DNA of 64,000 nt from Flavobacterium beibuense F44-8 (GCF_000769915.1 NZ_JRLV01000006.1:62001-126000); one strand, 5' to 3'; counted from the stretch's first letter, positions 1 to 10,145 are shown. Made by a program: numbers and translations. Notes: generated by a model not told the origin, from the sequence alone.

Positions 1-53
1 AATATGCTTCCTCAAAAAATAAACATTTGCCATTTAACTAATACAGGTTTATA

Positions 54-971
54 ATGGGGAATGTTATATTGATTTTTATATGCCTGATGTTAGGGGTGGT
101 ACTGCAAAAAATTAAAGTATTCCCTAAAAACGGACATGTAACTTTAAATCAATTTGTGATTTATATCTCACTGCCGGCACTATCACTTTATTTTATACCT
201 AAGGTAGTAATGCGTAGTGAACTGCTGTTTCCCTTATGTACTTCGTGGATAGGATTTATTCTTGCTTATATATTTTTTACCTTATTAGGTAAGTGGCTGG
301 GCTGGTCCAAAAAACTAATAGGCTGTCTTATTCTTACGGGAGGACTGGGTAATACGGCATTTATCGGTTTTCCTGTGGTGGAGGCACTTTTTGGTAAGCA
401 GGGACTTAAAACGGCTATAGTACTGGATCAGGCAGGGACCTTTGTGGTAATGGCTACACTGGGGATACTGGTTGCAACCACACATTCTGCCAGTTTGAAA
501 GACAGCGGAGCAAGTGTGATTTTAAAACGGGTATTTACATTTCCGCCATTTGTCGCCTTTCTAATAGGTGCAGCAATGAATGTTAGCGGATTTGATTTTA
601 CGGAAGATATTCAGGAAGTTATTATGAATATATGCCGTACTACCGCACCGGTAGCATTGGTTGCGGTAGGGATGCAGTTAAAAATTGACAGAAAAAGCAA
701 ATATTGGAATTCACTATACATCGGATTGTTTTTTAAACTAATTTTGATGCCGGCTATAATATTTACCCTTTACAAGGTAATACTTGGGGGTAAAGGCCTT
801 GAAACCAATGTCTCTTTAATAGAGGCTTCCATGGGACCCATGGTAACCGCGGCAGTGTTAGCATCGGCATATGGTTTAAAGCCTAAACTTGCCGGTATGA
901 TGATAGGGGTAGGAATCCCTGTTTCTTTTATAACACTGGACTTTTGGTATTGGTTAATACTGAATTACTAA
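54..971 (+). CDS. AEC-family (auxin efflux carrier-like) membrane transporter
   Basis: This 305-residue, very hydrophobic protein reads as about ten membrane segments in two halves, as in the AEC/bile-arsenite-riboflavin transporter superfamily. The first half carries the conserved motif GNTAFIGFPVVEALFG and the second ends in a run of glycines and small residues (ASMGPMVTAAVLASAYG). Family members move organic anions such as malate or malonate out of or into the cell; the substrate cannot be read here. It lies 23 bp upstream of an MFS transporter on the same strand, so the two are probably one transcript. The start follows closely on the window edge and no promoter is resolvable. Family assignment is firm, substrate unknown. 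Confidence 0.85.
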   Translation: MGNVILIFICLMLGVVLQKIKVFPKNGHVTLNQFVIYISLPALSLYFIPKVVMRSELLFPLCTSWIGFILAYIFFTLLGKWLGWSKKLIGCLILTGGLGNTAFIGFPVVEALFGKQGLKTAIVLDQAGTFVVMATLGILVATTHSASLKDSGASVILKRVFTFPPFVAFLIGAAMNVSGFDFTEDIQEVIMNICRTTAPVALVAVGMQLKIDRKSKYWNSLYIGLFFKLILMPAIIFTLYKVILGGKGLETNVSLIEASMGPMVTAAVLASAYGLKPKLAGMMIGVGIPVSFITLDFWYWLILNY

Positions 972-994
972 TTTTCTAGTCCGTTGTTTTTTTT

Positions 995-2194
995 ATGGAT
1001 AATGTTCTTACAGAGAAGCAAAAAGAAATTGCTTCTAAAACCGTTTATTCGATACTCTTTTCCATAAGTTTTGCCCATTTGTTAAACGATTTACTACAAT
1101 CGGTTATTCCGGCATCTTATCCTATACTTAAAGAAAATTACAATCTTAACTTTACTCAGGTAGGACTTATTACCTTTTCCTATCAGGTAGCAGCGTCTAT
1201 ACTACAGCCTTTTGTAGGTTTTTTTACCGATAAAAACCCTAAACCGTTCTCTAAGGTTATAGGTATGCTGTTTACCCTTTCGGGTATCATTACGCTTTCC
1301 TATGCAGGGTCTTTCCCTGTTATACTACTTTCGGTAATTATGGTAGGTATTGGTTCATCTATATTCCATCCTGAAGCATCGAGGGTGGCTTATCTGGCAT
1401 CGGGAGGTAAAAGGGGACTGGCACAATCCATTTTCCAGATAGGAGGTAATACAGGTACGGCAATTGGTCCGTTATTAATAGCATGGGTAGTGGTGCCAAA
1501 CGGACAGCGTTACATTGTTTGGTTTGCTATTGTGGCTATATTGGCTATTATGGTATTAAGCCATATTGGGAGGTGGTACCAGGAACATTTGAACCTTACT
1601 GCCCGTAAGAAGAAGGTAGAACAATTGCCTGATTTAACGCAAACTCAGGTAGTGGTTTCGGTAATTATACTGCTGGTACTCATATTTTCCAAGTATTTTT
1701 ATGTGGCGAGTATTTCCAGTTACTTTACCTTTTACCTAATGGATAAGTTTTACCTTTCGGTACAGGATGCACAGTTTTACCTGTTTATGTTCCTTATCTC
1801 GGTAGCTGCGGGTACATTACTTGGCGGACCATTGGGAGATAAGTTTGGGCGTAAATATGTAATATGGTTTTCAGTACTGGGGGCCGCACCGTTTACATTG
1901 ATGTTACCATTTGCTAATTTGTTTTGGACAGCCATACTTATAGTGATAATAGGTGTAATAATCTCATCGGCTTTCCCGGCAATATTAGTATACGCACAGG
2001 AACTGCTTCCTAAAAAACTGGGAATGGTATCGGGACTTTTCTATGGTTTTGCCTTTGGTATGGGCGGACTGGGTTCTGCCTTGCTGGGTTACCTTGCCGA
2101 TAAAACCAGTATTGAATATGTATATAACATTTGTGCCTTTTTGCCACTAATAGGTGTTATTGCTTATTTCCTTCCGAACCTAAAAAAGAAATAA
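995..2194 (+). CDS. MFS transporter, fosmidomycin-resistance (Fsr)-like
   Basis: This is a 399-residue major facilitator with about twelve membrane segments. The N-terminus (HLLNDLLQSVIPASYPILKE around residues 28-47) is typical of the Fsr/YfnC branch, whose members export fosmidomycin and other small molecules. A loop motif GPLGDKFGRKYVIWFS lies near residue 280, matching the MFS loop signature D-x-x-G-R-K. It follows the AEC transporter by 23 bp and is closed by a hairpin terminator just downstream. Actual substrate is not inferable from sequence alone. Confidence 0.87.
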   Translation: MDNVLTEKQKEIASKTVYSILFSISFAHLLNDLLQSVIPASYPILKENYNLNFTQVGLITFSYQVAASILQPFVGFFTDKNPKPFSKVIGMLFTLSGIITLSYAGSFPVILLSVIMVGIGSSIFHPEASRVAYLASGGKRGLAQSIFQIGGNTGTAIGPLLIAWVVVPNGQRYIVWFAIVAILAIMVLSHIGRWYQEHLNLTARKKKVEQLPDLTQTQVVVSVIILLVLIFSKYFYVASISSYFTFYLMDKFYLSVQDAQFYLFMFLISVAAGTLLGGPLGDKFGRKYVIWFSVLGAAPFTLMLPFANLFWTAILIVIIGVIISSAFPAILVYAQELLPKKLGMVSGLFYGFAFGMGGLGSALLGYLADKTSIEYVYNICAFLPLIGVIAYFLPNLKKK

Positions 2195-2220
2195 ATAAAA
2201 TCAGTTATAATTTTAACAGG

Positions 2221-2252
2221 AGCCGGTAATATTGTTTTATTATCGGCTTTTT
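2221..2252 (+). terminator. Rho-independent terminator after the MFS gene
   Basis: The arms AGCCG-g-TAATA and TATTA-t-CGGCT pair around a short T-rich loop with one mismatch, and the 3' arm runs into TTTTTG. It follows the MFS stop codon by about 27 bp. Confidence 0.75.
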
Positions 2253-2309
2253 GTTCTTTTTTGTAGTATTTTAACTAAGTTTATGAAATCCATCTAAACT
2301 CAAAACAAT

Positions 2310-2474
2310 ATGTCTGTAATAAAGTTAACAGCAGGCCTTGTACTTAAGGTATTAAGGGCTGCAAGGCTGGTGATTTTTGAAATTATCGGCAGTAAGTATC
2401 TCCCCAAAAAAACACCTGCTATGGTACCTATACCTGTAGCGAATAAAAAGTTTCCCCCACAATGTATAAAGTAA
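2310..2474 (+). CDS. possible small protein, 54 aa, unknown
   Basis: A plus-strand reading frame begins at ATG 2310 and ends at TAA 2472-2474, 33 bp before the DoxX gene. The product begins MSVIKLTAGLVLKVLRAARL, hydrophobic and then basic, and has a proline- and lysine-rich tail. It could be a one-helix membrane protein. An overlapping 60-codon frame on the minus strand (2300-2482) also looks hydrophobic, so the coding strand is not certain. I lean to the plus strand because it sits between a terminator and the next plus-strand gene, with a plausible spacing. No family is recognised. Confidence 0.3.
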   Translation: MSVIKLTAGLVLKVLRAARLVIFEIIGSKYLPKKTPAMVPIPVANKKFPPQCIK

Positions 2475-2507
2475 CTCCCCACTTAACATTTAAAGGAATT
2501 TTTCATT

Positions 2508-2936
2508 ATGTGGATTTTTGATACTACGAGAGATAAAAAATTATACAATTTCGTTCTTTTTTTAATCAGGATTACAATAGCCCTTTTTATGCTTACGCAC
2601 GGGTTAAAAAAAATAGAGCTACTGCTTAGTGACGAGCCTATACAGTTTGCCGATCCCTTTGGTATAGGGGCAACCGCTTCCCTTATGCTGGTGGTGTTTG
2701 CAGAGGTGGTGTGTTCTGCACTGTTAATATTAGGTTTGGCCACCAGACTGGCGGTATTACCGCTAATAATAACTATGGTAGTGGCAGTGTTTATGATTCA
2801 TGGTTCTGATGGTTTTGAACGACAGGAGCTGGGAAGCATATACTTAATGGTTTACGTACTGTTACTCATTACAGGTAGCGGTAAATATTCGTTAGATCAT
2901 TTGATATGCAGGAAGAAAAGGAAGATGTTTTATTAG
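2508..2936 (+). CDS. DoxX family membrane protein
   Basis: This is a 142-residue protein with four hydrophobic segments. The arrangement RITIALFMLTHGLKKIELL, a long loop, then AEVVCSALLILGLATRLAVL and MVVAVFMIHG is the usual DoxX layout. DoxX-like proteins are small inner-membrane proteins linked in different bacteria to quinone or thiosulfate chemistry and to redox stress; no specific role can be read here. A signal-like C-terminus is absent, and the tail is basic (CRKKRKMFY). It stands alone between the small ORF and the FAD oxidase gene. Confidence 0.85.
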   Translation: MWIFDTTRDKKLYNFVLFLIRITIALFMLTHGLKKIELLLSDEPIQFADPFGIGATASLMLVVFAEVVCSALLILGLATRLAVLPLIITMVVAVFMIHGSDGFERQELGSIYLMVYVLLLITGSGKYSLDHLICRKKRKMFY

Positions 2937-2969
2937 TACTTTTATATTTTTCAGGCTGGTTTTTTGTAG

Positions 2970-2977
2970 TACTTTTG
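2970..2977 (+). promoter_or_regulatory. -7 box of the FAD oxidase promoter
   Basis: TACTTTTG matches the Bacteroidota -7 consensus TAnnTTTG 21 bp upstream of the ATG at 2999. A T-rich stretch sits at the expected -33 position, but there is no clear TTG. Confidence 0.5.
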
Positions 2978-2998
2978 ATGTAAACTTACATTAATACT

Positions 2999-4411
2999 AT
3001 GATGACTAAGCCGCTAACACAAGAAATGATTGCCTCACTTGAAAACATAGTTGGGCAGTCATTTCTTTTTTTAGATACAGAGACCAGAAACCATTACGGA
3101 CATGACGAAACTGAGGATTATGTTTTTCCACCCTCGGTTGTACTAAAGCCGGGCAGTACCCAAGAGGTGGCTGCCATTATGAAACTGGCAAACGAGTATG
3201 GTGTTCCTGTAGTGCCTATTGGCGGACGTACAGGCCTTAGTGGTGGTGCGCTTAGTATTTATGCGGGTATCGGCCTTTCAATGGAGCGCTTTAATAAGAT
3301 TGAGATTGATGAAAAAAACCTTCAGGCAATTGTAGAGCCCGCTGTAATTACTCAGGTTTTTAGGGAAGCAGCTAAGGAGAAAGGACTTTTTTATCCGCCC
3401 GATCCAAGTAGTCAGGGGAGTTGTACCATAGGGGGGAACGTAGCCGAAAATGCCGGAGGTGCTCGCGCCGTTAAATATGGTGTTACTAAAGATTATGTGC
3501 TTAACCTTGAAGTGGTACTTCCTAATGGCGAAATTATATGGACAGGTGCTAATACACTTAAAAACTCTACCGGATATAATTTAACCCAACTTATGGTGGG
3601 TAGCGAGGGTACACTTGGTATTATTACCAAAATTGTAATGAAACTACTGCCTGACAATTCCCATAATATATTAATGTTAGTACCTTTCTTTAAGGCGGGA
3701 CAGGCTTGTGAAGCTGTGGCACAAATATTCAGGGCCGGGGTAGTGCCCAGTGCGTTGGAGTTTATGGAACGTGATGCGATAGACTGGACCCTTAAATATG
3801 TAGATGGTGTGAGCCTTGATATTAAAGATGAAGTTGAAGCTCATTTACTTATTGAGGTAGATGGTAATTATCCTGATGTGCTTTTTGCCGAAGCTGAAAA
3901 GATAACTCAAGTACTGGAACAGTTTGATATTGACGAGATTTTATTTGCCGATAGCGAAGATCAGAAAAATGCACTTTGGAAACTTCGCAGGGCTGTAGGT
4001 GAAGCTGTGAAGTCGAACTCGGTTTATAAGGAGGAAGATACAGTGGTGCCGAGATACGAACTTCCTACACTTTTAGAAGGGATAAAAACAATAGGTAAAA
4101 AGTATGGTTTCCATTCGGTTTGTTACGGTCATGCCGGAGACGGTAACCTGCACGTAAATATCATAAAAGGCGATATGACCGATGAGAACTGGAAAACCGA
4201 AGTGCCTAAAGGGATACGTGAAATTTTTGAACTAACAGTATCATTAAAGGGAACACTTTCGGGAGAGCATGGTATTGGTTATGTACAGAAAAATCATATG
4301 GATATTGCTTTTAACGATCCCCAGCTTCAATTAATGAAAAGCATCAAAAAGATATTTGATCCGAATAATGTACTTAACCCGGGAAAAATTCTTCCTGATA
4401 GCCTGGTTTAA
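2999..4411 (+). CDS. FAD-linked oxidase, GlcD/D-lactate dehydrogenase type
   Basis: This 470-residue flavoprotein has an N-terminal FAD-binding type 4 domain (PVVPIGGRTGLSGGAL near residue 72) and a C-terminal FAD-oxidase domain with HAGDGNLHVNI and the GTLSGEHGIGYVQK motif. Enzymes of this shape oxidise 2-hydroxy acids such as glycolate or D-lactate to the keto acid and pass electrons to the membrane. No GlcE, GlcF or iron-sulfur partner gene is adjacent, so it is more likely a stand-alone D-lactate or 2-hydroxyacid dehydrogenase than a glycolate oxidase subunit. The start could be either of two consecutive ATGs (2999 or 3002). Its stop codon directly abuts the stop codon of the convergent antiporter gene. 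Confidence 0.87.
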   Translation: MMTKPLTQEMIASLENIVGQSFLFLDTETRNHYGHDETEDYVFPPSVVLKPGSTQEVAAIMKLANEYGVPVVPIGGRTGLSGGALSIYAGIGLSMERFNKIEIDEKNLQAIVEPAVITQVFREAAKEKGLFYPPDPSSQGSCTIGGNVAENAGGARAVKYGVTKDYVLNLEVVLPNGEIIWTGANTLKNSTGYNLTQLMVGSEGTLGIITKIVMKLLPDNSHNILMLVPFFKAGQACEAVAQIFRAGVVPSALEFMERDAIDWTLKYVDGVSLDIKDEVEAHLLIEVDGNYPDVLFAEAEKITQVLEQFDIDEILFADSEDQKNALWKLRRAVGEAVKSNSVYKEEDTVVPRYELPTLLEGIKTIGKKYGFHSVCYGHAGDGNLHVNIIKGDMTDENWKTEVPKGIREIFELTVSLKGTLSGEHGIGYVQKNHMDIAFNDPQLQLMKSIKKIFDPNNVLNPGKILPDSLV

Positions 4412-5653
4412 TTATTTTTTGGATAGCAATTTTCCTGCAATCTTAGCGATAGACAGTCCCTGTACTAAAATGGAGAATACCACTACAAAGTACGTAATAG
4501 CGATTATATCATTTTTATAGGGTACATCATCTATTGATAAGGCAAGGGCTATGGATACACCACCTCTCAGTCCGCCCCATACCAGTATTTTTATGGTGCT
4601 GGAGTTGAATTTCTTTTTAAAGGGTACAATAAGGGTAGGCAACCATATAGATACATAGCGTGCCAGTAATACTACCACAACACAGGTAAGTCCCGGTAAC
4701 CAATAACTGTTGATGTTGTTTACCATAAGTAGGTTGAAACCTATAAAAAGGAATAATACGGCATTTAGTATTTCGTCGTTAAGCTCCCAAAACTTCTCTA
4801 GGTAGTCTTTTGTTTCTGCCGACATGGCCGACTTCTTTTTGAAGTTACCTATAATCAAACCGGCAAACACCATGGTAAGCGGACCTGATATATGCATAGC
4901 CGAAGCAATTAAATAGCCTCCCATAACAACAGCCAGTGTTATTAGTACGGTTACTTTATAATCGTCAATTTTACGGATGGCAGTTGCAGCAACGGCCCCC
5001 AATAGTGTTCCCATTAAAAAGCCACCACCCGCTTCTCTTAAAAATAACCAAACCACATTAAAAACGGTAGGGGTGTATTCGTTGTCCTGAGCGATGTTCA
5101 GTATAACGGCAAAGGCAACAATTGCCATACCATCGTTAAAAAGGGATTCTCCGGCAATTTTTGTTTCCAGTGATTTACGCACTTTAACTTCCTTTAGTAT
5201 ACTTAGTACTGCTACAGGATCTGTAGGAGATATAAGTGCCCCAAAAAGCAGGCAGTACATATAAGGTATTTCAAGATGTAAAAAGGGTGTAAGGTAATAC
5301 AAGAATGTTCCGACGGCAAACGTTGAGATTACAACACTTACGGTAGAGAATATGATTATGGGTAGTCGTTGTTCCCTAAGGTCTTTAAGGTTAATATGAA
5401 TAGCTCCCGCAAAAAGCATGAAGTTAAGCATGGCACCCATTAGGAGTTCAGTAAAATCAAACTGGGAGATAAGTGTTGATATTCTGTGTAATGTATCGGG
5501 AACTACATGGCCAAACACTACCAGAAATATGGATACGGCCATTGCAATAACCATGATCCCAATAGTGGAGGGTAGTTTAAGAAAACGTACATTAAAATAG
5601 GCAAAAAAAGATGCTAATACTATCAGTACAGAGAGAGAATAGTATAATTCCAT
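4412..5653 (-). CDS. cation/proton antiporter, CPA1 (NhaP-like)
   Basis: This is a 413-residue protein with about twelve membrane segments. It carries the ion-binding region of CPA1 exchangers, GESLFNDGMAIVAFAVIL near residue 165, with the neighbouring Asn-Asp pair, and a preceding ISPTDPVAVLSILKEVKVR segment. A later KILVWGGLRGGVSIALALS segment is also characteristic. It should exchange Na+ or K+ for protons across the inner membrane. The long cytosolic C-terminal tail of some NhaP proteins is missing. It converges with the FAD oxidase gene with zero bases between the stop codons. Confidence 0.88.
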   Translation of the reverse strand: MELYYSLSVLIVLASFFAYFNVRFLKLPSTIGIMVIAMAVSIFLVVFGHVVPDTLHRISTLISQFDFTELLMGAMLNFMLFAGAIHINLKDLREQRLPIIIFSTVSVVISTFAVGTFLYYLTPFLHLEIPYMYCLLFGALISPTDPVAVLSILKEVKVRKSLETKIAGESLFNDGMAIVAFAVILNIAQDNEYTPTVFNVVWLFLREAGGGFLMGTLLGAVAATAIRKIDDYKVTVLITLAVVMGGYLIASAMHISGPLTMVFAGLIIGNFKKKSAMSAETKDYLEKFWELNDEILNAVLFLFIGFNLLMVNNINSYWLPGLTCVVVVLLARYVSIWLPTLIVPFKKKFNSSTIKILVWGGLRGGVSIALALSIDDVPYKNDIIAITYFVVVFSILVQGLSIAKIAGKLLSKK

Positions 5654-5734
5654 AGGTGTTTAAAGGTATATGAGTAATAAATGCGGGTTTCCCAAAAATA
5701 CAGAAAACCAAAGGATTTACCTATTCTTTTAAAG

Positions 5735-5766
5735 CACAAAAGTCCTTTAACTAAAGGGCTTTTGTG
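5735..5766. terminator. long perfect hairpin downstream of the 5785-6360 gene
   Basis: CACAAAAG-t-CCTTTA pairs with TAAAGG-g-CTTTTGTG, giving a stem of about fifteen pairs with almost no loop. It follows the stop codon of the minus-strand gene. A U-run on the minus-strand side is weak, while the plus-strand side has TTTTTT about 7 bases on, so its direction of action is uncertain. Confidence 0.55.
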
Positions 5767-5784
5767 TTAAATTTTTTATGCGTT

Positions 5785-6360
5785 TTATAATCCCAGTTCT
5801 TTTATTACTTCGGGATCCAGAATCTGGTTCATAACCTCAGGTTGTGCTGCGCCAATAAATCTCCATTTGTTATTGGTTAGATTGTTAGCAATGGCTATAT
5901 AATCTATTCGCTTGATAATATTTAATGAATTGTCTTTTGCATTAAAGGTAACATCTTCGGTATTCAACATCTTTTTATACATATCAATAAACATTTCTGA
6001 ACTATCTTCAGGTATTACATCTTTAAAGATCATTTTAAGGGCGTAGTTTTGTTTAAGTGTGGTATAATATCCGTTGTTTATTGTTTTGATGTCTCCAACT
6101 TCTATATCTAAAGCAGTGTTGGTTATTTCCATTTTAAAATCATCATTACCTTCAAGCATTTGCTTCATACCTTCAACCATTTGTTCTTTTGGAAGTATTT
6201 CAAAAAATTTAGGGTAAATAAATTCGGTTACGGCTTCAAAATCTTTGTTTACACTGTGCTTATACATTTCTTCAGCCGTAGTTTTTAGTGCTTTTACATC
6301 CTGAGAAAATCCTGAAATGGCTGTGAATAATAAAACAAAGGCGATAAGATGTTTTTTCAT
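5785..6360 (-). CDS. secreted protein of unknown function
   Basis: This 191-residue protein begins with a signal peptide (MKKHLIAFVLLFTAISGFSQ), probably cut after Ser-Gln. The mature part alternates helix and strand (KTTAEEMYKHSVNKDFEAV, YPKFFEILPKEQMVEGMKQM, then GYYTTLKQNYALKMIF), which resembles NTF2-like or DUF-type periplasmic proteins of flavobacteria. No catalytic motif is visible. It is flanked by hairpins on both sides and is probably monocistronic. It is likely periplasmic or outer-membrane associated. Confidence 0.75.
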   Translation of the reverse strand: MKKHLIAFVLLFTAISGFSQDVKALKTTAEEMYKHSVNKDFEAVTEFIYPKFFEILPKEQMVEGMKQMLEGNDDFKMEITNTALDIEVGDIKTINNGYYTTLKQNYALKMIFKDVIPEDSSEMFIDMYKKMLNTEDVTFNAKDNSLNIIKRIDYIAIANNLTNNKWRFIGAAQPEVMNQILDPEVIKELGL

Positions 6361-6412
6361 GGTTGTTTGGTTTTTGATAAAGATAAAAGGTTTGTTTTAA
6401 ATAGCAGGTATA

Positions 6413-6443
6413 AAAAAATCCCGACTAATAAGTCGGGATTTTT
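6413..6443 (-). terminator. secA terminator
   Basis: AAAAAATCCCGACT pairs with AGTCGGGATTTTT around the loop AATA. It starts about 20 bp past the secA stop codon and has U-tracts on both strands, so it is able to act in either direction. Confidence 0.9.
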
Positions 6444-6462
6444 ATTTATGGAGCTAATATAA

Positions 6463-9400
6463 TTACTCGTTTACTACAACCCATTCACCGGTTGAAATAA
6501 GGCTTTCTGCCTTTTTGAATTTCATGGTTTCGGTTTTACCGCTCATAACATGTTTAATAGTAACGTTGTCATTACGGTTAATTTTTGGAGCATCCCTTAC
6601 AATGGTTTCAGTAACCTGAGGGCGGCTTTGGCTTTGTTGTGACACCTGACGTGCTTTTTCGGCCATCTCCTCAGTGTTTAAAACTTCTTCCTTGCTTTCA
6701 GTGTACTCTTCTTTTCTCTGAACCTGTTGTTCTGCATCCTGAATTTGCTGAGCGTTTTGAGCCGGAAGCTCTCCTTTAAACAGGAATGAGATTACATCTT
6801 TATTGATGCTGTCTACTGTCTTTTTAAACAGTTCGAATGCTTCAAACTTATAGATAAGCAGCGGATCTTTTTGTTCGTGTACTGCAAGCTGTACCGATTG
6901 TTTCAGCTCATCCATTTTGCGAAGGTGTTTCTTCCATGCTTCATCAACAATAGCAAGGGTGATGTTCTTCTCAAAATCACTGATAAGTGATTTACCTTCG
7001 CTTTGGTAAGCTTTTTCAAGGTTTGTAACCACATTAAGTGATTTCACACCATCGGTAAACGGTACTACAATACGCTCATACTGTCCCTGGTTGTTTTCGT
7101 AAACGTTTTTGATTACGATAAATGCTTCGGCAGCAGTACGCTCTGTTTTATCATGATAGGCCTGGCTTACAACTTTGTAAACTTTACCTGCAATTTCTAT
7201 AGGGTTTAGTTTACCAAATTCGGCTTCGCTAATAGGAGAACTTATAGCAAAGTTACGGATAAGCTCAAACTCAAAGTTTTTAAAGTCGTTTGTGGCTTTG
7301 TTGTTTTCGGCAATAACCTCAGCAGTATCATACATCATGTTGGCGATATCCACTTTAAGACGCTCCCCAAATAATGCGTGTTTTCTACGCTTGTAAACTA
7401 CCTCACGCTGAGCGTTCATTACGTCATCATATTCAAGAAGACGCTTACGTACACCAAAGTTGTTTTCTTCCACTTTTTTCTGTGCACGTTCAATAGACTT
7501 GGTCATCATAGAGTGCTGGATAACCTCACCCTCTTTAAGTCCCATTCTGTCCATTATCTTAGCAACTCTTTCAGAACCGAATAAACGCATCAGGTTATCT
7601 TCAAGAGATACATAGAACTGAGAACTTCCAGGATCTCCCTGACGACCGGCACGACCACGAAGCTGTCTGTCCACACGTCTTGAATCGTGACGTTCTGTAC
7701 CAATAATTGCTAAACCTCCTGCAGCCTTAACTTCCGGAGTAAGCTTAATATCGGTACCACGACCTGCCATGTTTGTAGCGATGGTTACAATACCCGGTTT
7801 ACCTGCTTCGGCAACAATTTCTGCCTCTTTTTTGTGAAGTTTCGCATTCAGTACATTGTGTGGTACATTTCTCATTTTAAGCATACGGCTTAATAACTCT
7901 GAAATGTCTACCGATGTTGTACCGATAAGCACTGGTCTTCCTGCCTGAGAAAGTTCTGTTACATCTTCAATAACAGCGTTGAATTTCTCACGCATTGTGC
8001 GGTATATAAGATCGTGTTTGTCTTTACGTGCAATTGGTCTGTTAGTTGGAATTTCAACAACATCCAATTTGTAAATTTCCCAAAACTCACCTGCTTCTGT
8101 AACAGCTGTACCCGTCATACCACCCAGTTTGTTATACATCCTGAAGTAGTTTTGCAGAGTAATGGTAGCAAAGGTTTGAGTAGCAGCTTCGATTTTAACG
8201 TTCTCTTTAGCCTCAATAGCCTGGTGTAAACCGTCTGAATAACGTCTACCATCCATAATACGACCAGTTTGCTCGTCTACAATCATGATCTTGTTGTCCA
8301 TGATTACATACTCAACGTCTTTTTCAAACAGGGTATAAGCTTTTAAAAGCTGAGTAAGGGTATGGATACGCTCACTCTTAATAGAGAAGTCTTTAAATAA
8401 TACTTCTTTCTCTTCTGCCTCTTCTTCTTTGCTTAATTTTTTCTTTTCAATGTTGGCAATCTCAGTACCGATGTCCGGAAGTACAAAGAAGTCATTGTCG
8501 GTATCCTGAGAAAGGAACTGAATACCGTTATCAGTAAGTTCTACCTGATTGTTTTTCTCTTCGATTACAAAGTAAAGAGCCTCATCAATTTTATGCATTT
8601 CACGGTTGTTGTCCTGCATATAGTGATTTTCGGTTTTTTGAAGCAGTTGCTTCACACCTTCTTCACTCAAAAATTTGATAAGTGCTTTATTTTTAGGTAA
8701 ACCACGGTGTGCTCTTAGTAAAAGGAAACCACCTTCTTTAGTATTACCTTCTTTTATCAGTTTTTTAGCCTCTGCAAGTACACCGTTAATAAGTGTTCTC
8801 TGCATGTTGTAAAGGTTGTCTACCTTTGGCTTAAGTTCGTTAAACTCATGACGGTCTCCCTGCGGAACCGGACCGGATATGATAAGCGGCGTACGGGCGT
8901 CGTCAATCAATACCGAGTCAACCTCATCGACAATCGCATAGTTATGCTTTCTTTGTACAAGGTCGCTAGGAGAGTGAGCCATGTTATCCCTTAGGTAGTC
9001 AAAACCAAACTCGTTATTTGTACCATAAGTAATATCTGCAGCATAAGCTTTTCTTCTGGCGTCAGAGTTAGGCTGGTGGTTATCAATACAGTCAACCGTC
9101 ATACCGTGGAATTCAAATAAAGGAGCTTTCCACGTACTATCCCTACGTGCAAGGTAGTCGTTCACCGTTACAAGGTGAACACCGTTTCCTGTAAGGGCGT
9201 TAAGGTAAAGCGGAAGGGTAGCCACAAGAGTTTTACCTTCACCCGTTTGCATCTCGGCAATTTTACCCTGGTGAAGTACTATACCACCAATAAGCTGAAC
9301 ATCGTAGTGAATCATGTCCCAGGTAATTTCCTTACCTGCGGCATTCCATGTGTTAGCCCATAAGGCATTATCGCCCTCAATGGTAATGTATGGTTTAGTT

Positions 9401-9825
9401 GCTGAAAGTTCAATATCTTTTGGAGTAGCTTTAACCGTAACAGAGCTGTTCTCTTTAAATCGGCGGGCTGTTTCCTTCACTACCGCAAATGCTTCCGGCA
9501 GTATATCCATTAATACTTTCTCACTTATCTCATATGCTTCTTTTTCAAGAGCATCGATAGATGCATAAATATCTTCTCTTGCATCAATGTCTTCTGTTTG
9601 TTCAACTTCCTGCTGGTAAGACGCGATTTTAGCATCTTTATCAGCACGGGCATCACGTATCTTCTCCTTAAAGTAGATAGTTTTAGCTCTAAGCTCATCG
9701 TTAGAAAGTTGCGCTAAAGCTTCTTCGTAGGTTTTAACCTTATTGATTAAAGGCTGGATTGCCTTTATATCCTTTTGCGATTTGTCACCTACAAAAGCTT
9801 TTAGAATGCTGTTTATTAAACTCAT
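6463..9825 (-). CDS. secA: preprotein translocase ATPase SecA
   Basis: SecA is the motor that drives unfolded preproteins through SecYEG. At 1120 residues it is longer than the E. coli protein (901), as is usual in Bacteroidota, because of an insert in the first ATPase domain. Walker [15 protein letters not shown] lies near residue 193, followed by the DEAD-like [20 protein letters not shown], the second motor motifs [12 protein letters not shown] and [20 protein letters not shown], and a helical scaffold. The C-terminus is acidic and Gln-rich and ends in WVVVNE. It lacks the zinc-binding Cys/His tail of E. coli SecA. A -7 box (TAAATTTG at 9866-9873, minus strand) lies about 40 bp upstream of the ATG. 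Confidence 0.98.
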   Translation of the reverse strand: MSLINSILKAFVGDKSQKDIKAIQPLINKVKTYEEALAQLSNDELRAKTIYFKEKIRDARADKDAKIASYQQEVEQTEDIDAREDIYASIDALEKEAYEISEKVLMDILPEAFAVVKETARRFKENSSVTVKATPKDIELSATKPYITIEGDNALWANTWNAAGKEITWDMIHYDVQLIGGIVLHQGKIAEMQTGEGKTLVATLPLYLNALTGNGVHLVTVNDYLARRDSTWKAPLFEFHGMTVDCIDNHQPNSDARRKAYAADITYGTNNEFGFDYLRDNMAHSPSDLVQRKHNYAIVDEVDSVLIDDARTPLIISGPVPQGDRHEFNELKPKVDNLYNMQRTLINGVLAEAKKLIKEGNTKEGGFLLLRAHRGLPKNKALIKFLSEEGVKQLLQKTENHYMQDNNREMHKIDEALYFVIEEKNNQVELTDNGIQFLSQDTDNDFFVLPDIGTEIANIEKKKLSKEEEAEEKEVLFKDFSIKSERIHTLTQLLKAYTLFEKDVEYVIMDNKIMIVDEQTGRIMDGRRYSDGLHQAIEAKENVKIEAATQTFATITLQNYFRMYNKLGGMTGTAVTEAGEFWEIYKLDVVEIPTNRPIARKDKHDLIYRTMREKFNAVIEDVTELSQAGRPVLIGTTSVDISELLSRMLKMRNVPHNVLNAKLHKKEAEIVAEAGKPGIVTIATNMAGRGTDIKLTPEVKAAGGLAIIGTERHDSRRVDRQLRGRAGRQGDPGSSQFYVSLEDNLMRLFGSERVAKIMDRMGLKEGEVIQHSMMTKSIERAQKKVEENNFGVRKRLLEYDDVMNAQREVVYKRRKHALFGERLKVDIANMMYDTAEVIAENNKATNDFKNFEFELIRNFAISSPISEAEFGKLNPIEIAGKVYKVVSQAYHDKTERTAAEAFIVIKNVYENNQGQYERIVVPFTDGVKSLNVVTNLEKAYQSEGKSLISDFEKNITLAIVDEAWKKHLRKMDELKQSVQLAVHEQKDPLLIYKFEAFELFKKTVDSINKDVISFLFKGELPAQNAQQIQDAEQQVQRKEEYTESKEEVLNTEEMAEKARQVSQQSQSRPQVTETIVRDAPKINRNDNVTIKHVMSGKTETMKFKKAESLISTGEWVVVNE

Positions 9826-9865
9826 TATTATATAATTACTTTTGTTTGTTTTTCTCTGTTAGGTA

Positions 9866-9873
9866 CAAATTTA
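9866..9873 (-). promoter_or_regulatory. -7 box upstream of secA
   Basis: On the minus strand the sequence reads TAAATTTG, matching TAnnTTTG. It overlaps the downstream edge of the neighbouring terminator, and no TTG is visible at -33. Confidence 0.45.
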
Positions 9874-9876
9874 ACC

Positions 9877-9905
9877 AAAAAAAAAGCCTCATTGAAGAGA
9901 CTTTT
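9877..9905 (-). terminator. terminator of the DUF2795 gene
   Basis: On the minus strand AAAAGtCTC pairs with GAGgCTTTT around TTCAAT, with one mismatch, and runs into nine T residues. It lies 19 bp after the stop codon of the small gene and before secA. Confidence 0.85.
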
Positions 9906-9923
9906 CAGTTGATTTTATTTTTC

Positions 9924-10145
9924 CTAATATTCATCCTCGTTCCAAAGATAGTCTTCGTCTGTAGGATAGTCAGGCCATATTTCTTCCATTGATTCGTAGA
10001 TTTCTCCTTCATCCTCAATAGATTGTAGGTTTTCTACTACCTCAAGTGGTGCTCCTGTTCTGATGGCATAGTCAATCAGCTCATCTTTTGTAGCCGGCCA
10101 CGGGGCATCACTCAAATAGGATGCTAGTTCTAATGTCCAATACAT
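9924..10145 (-). CDS. DUF2795 family small acidic protein
   Basis: This 73-residue protein begins MYWTLELASYLSDAPWPATK and continues with DELIDYAIRTGAPLEVVENL, the DUF2795 pattern seen in many Bacteroidota and cyanobacteria. The last third is strongly acidic and aromatic-rich (EEIWPDYPTDEDYLWNEDEY). No biochemical function is established to my knowledge. It stands upstream of secA on the same strand but is separated from it by a good terminator. Confidence 0.85.
   Translation of the reverse strand: MYWTLELASYLSDAPWPATKDELIDYAIRTGAPLEVVENLQSIEDEGEIYESMEEIWPDYPTDEDYLWNEDEY

Noticed and set aside
4405..4420. Gene fusion or frameshift between the FAD oxidase and antiporter genes
   Set aside because: They are on opposite strands and simply converge with zero gap between their stop codons.
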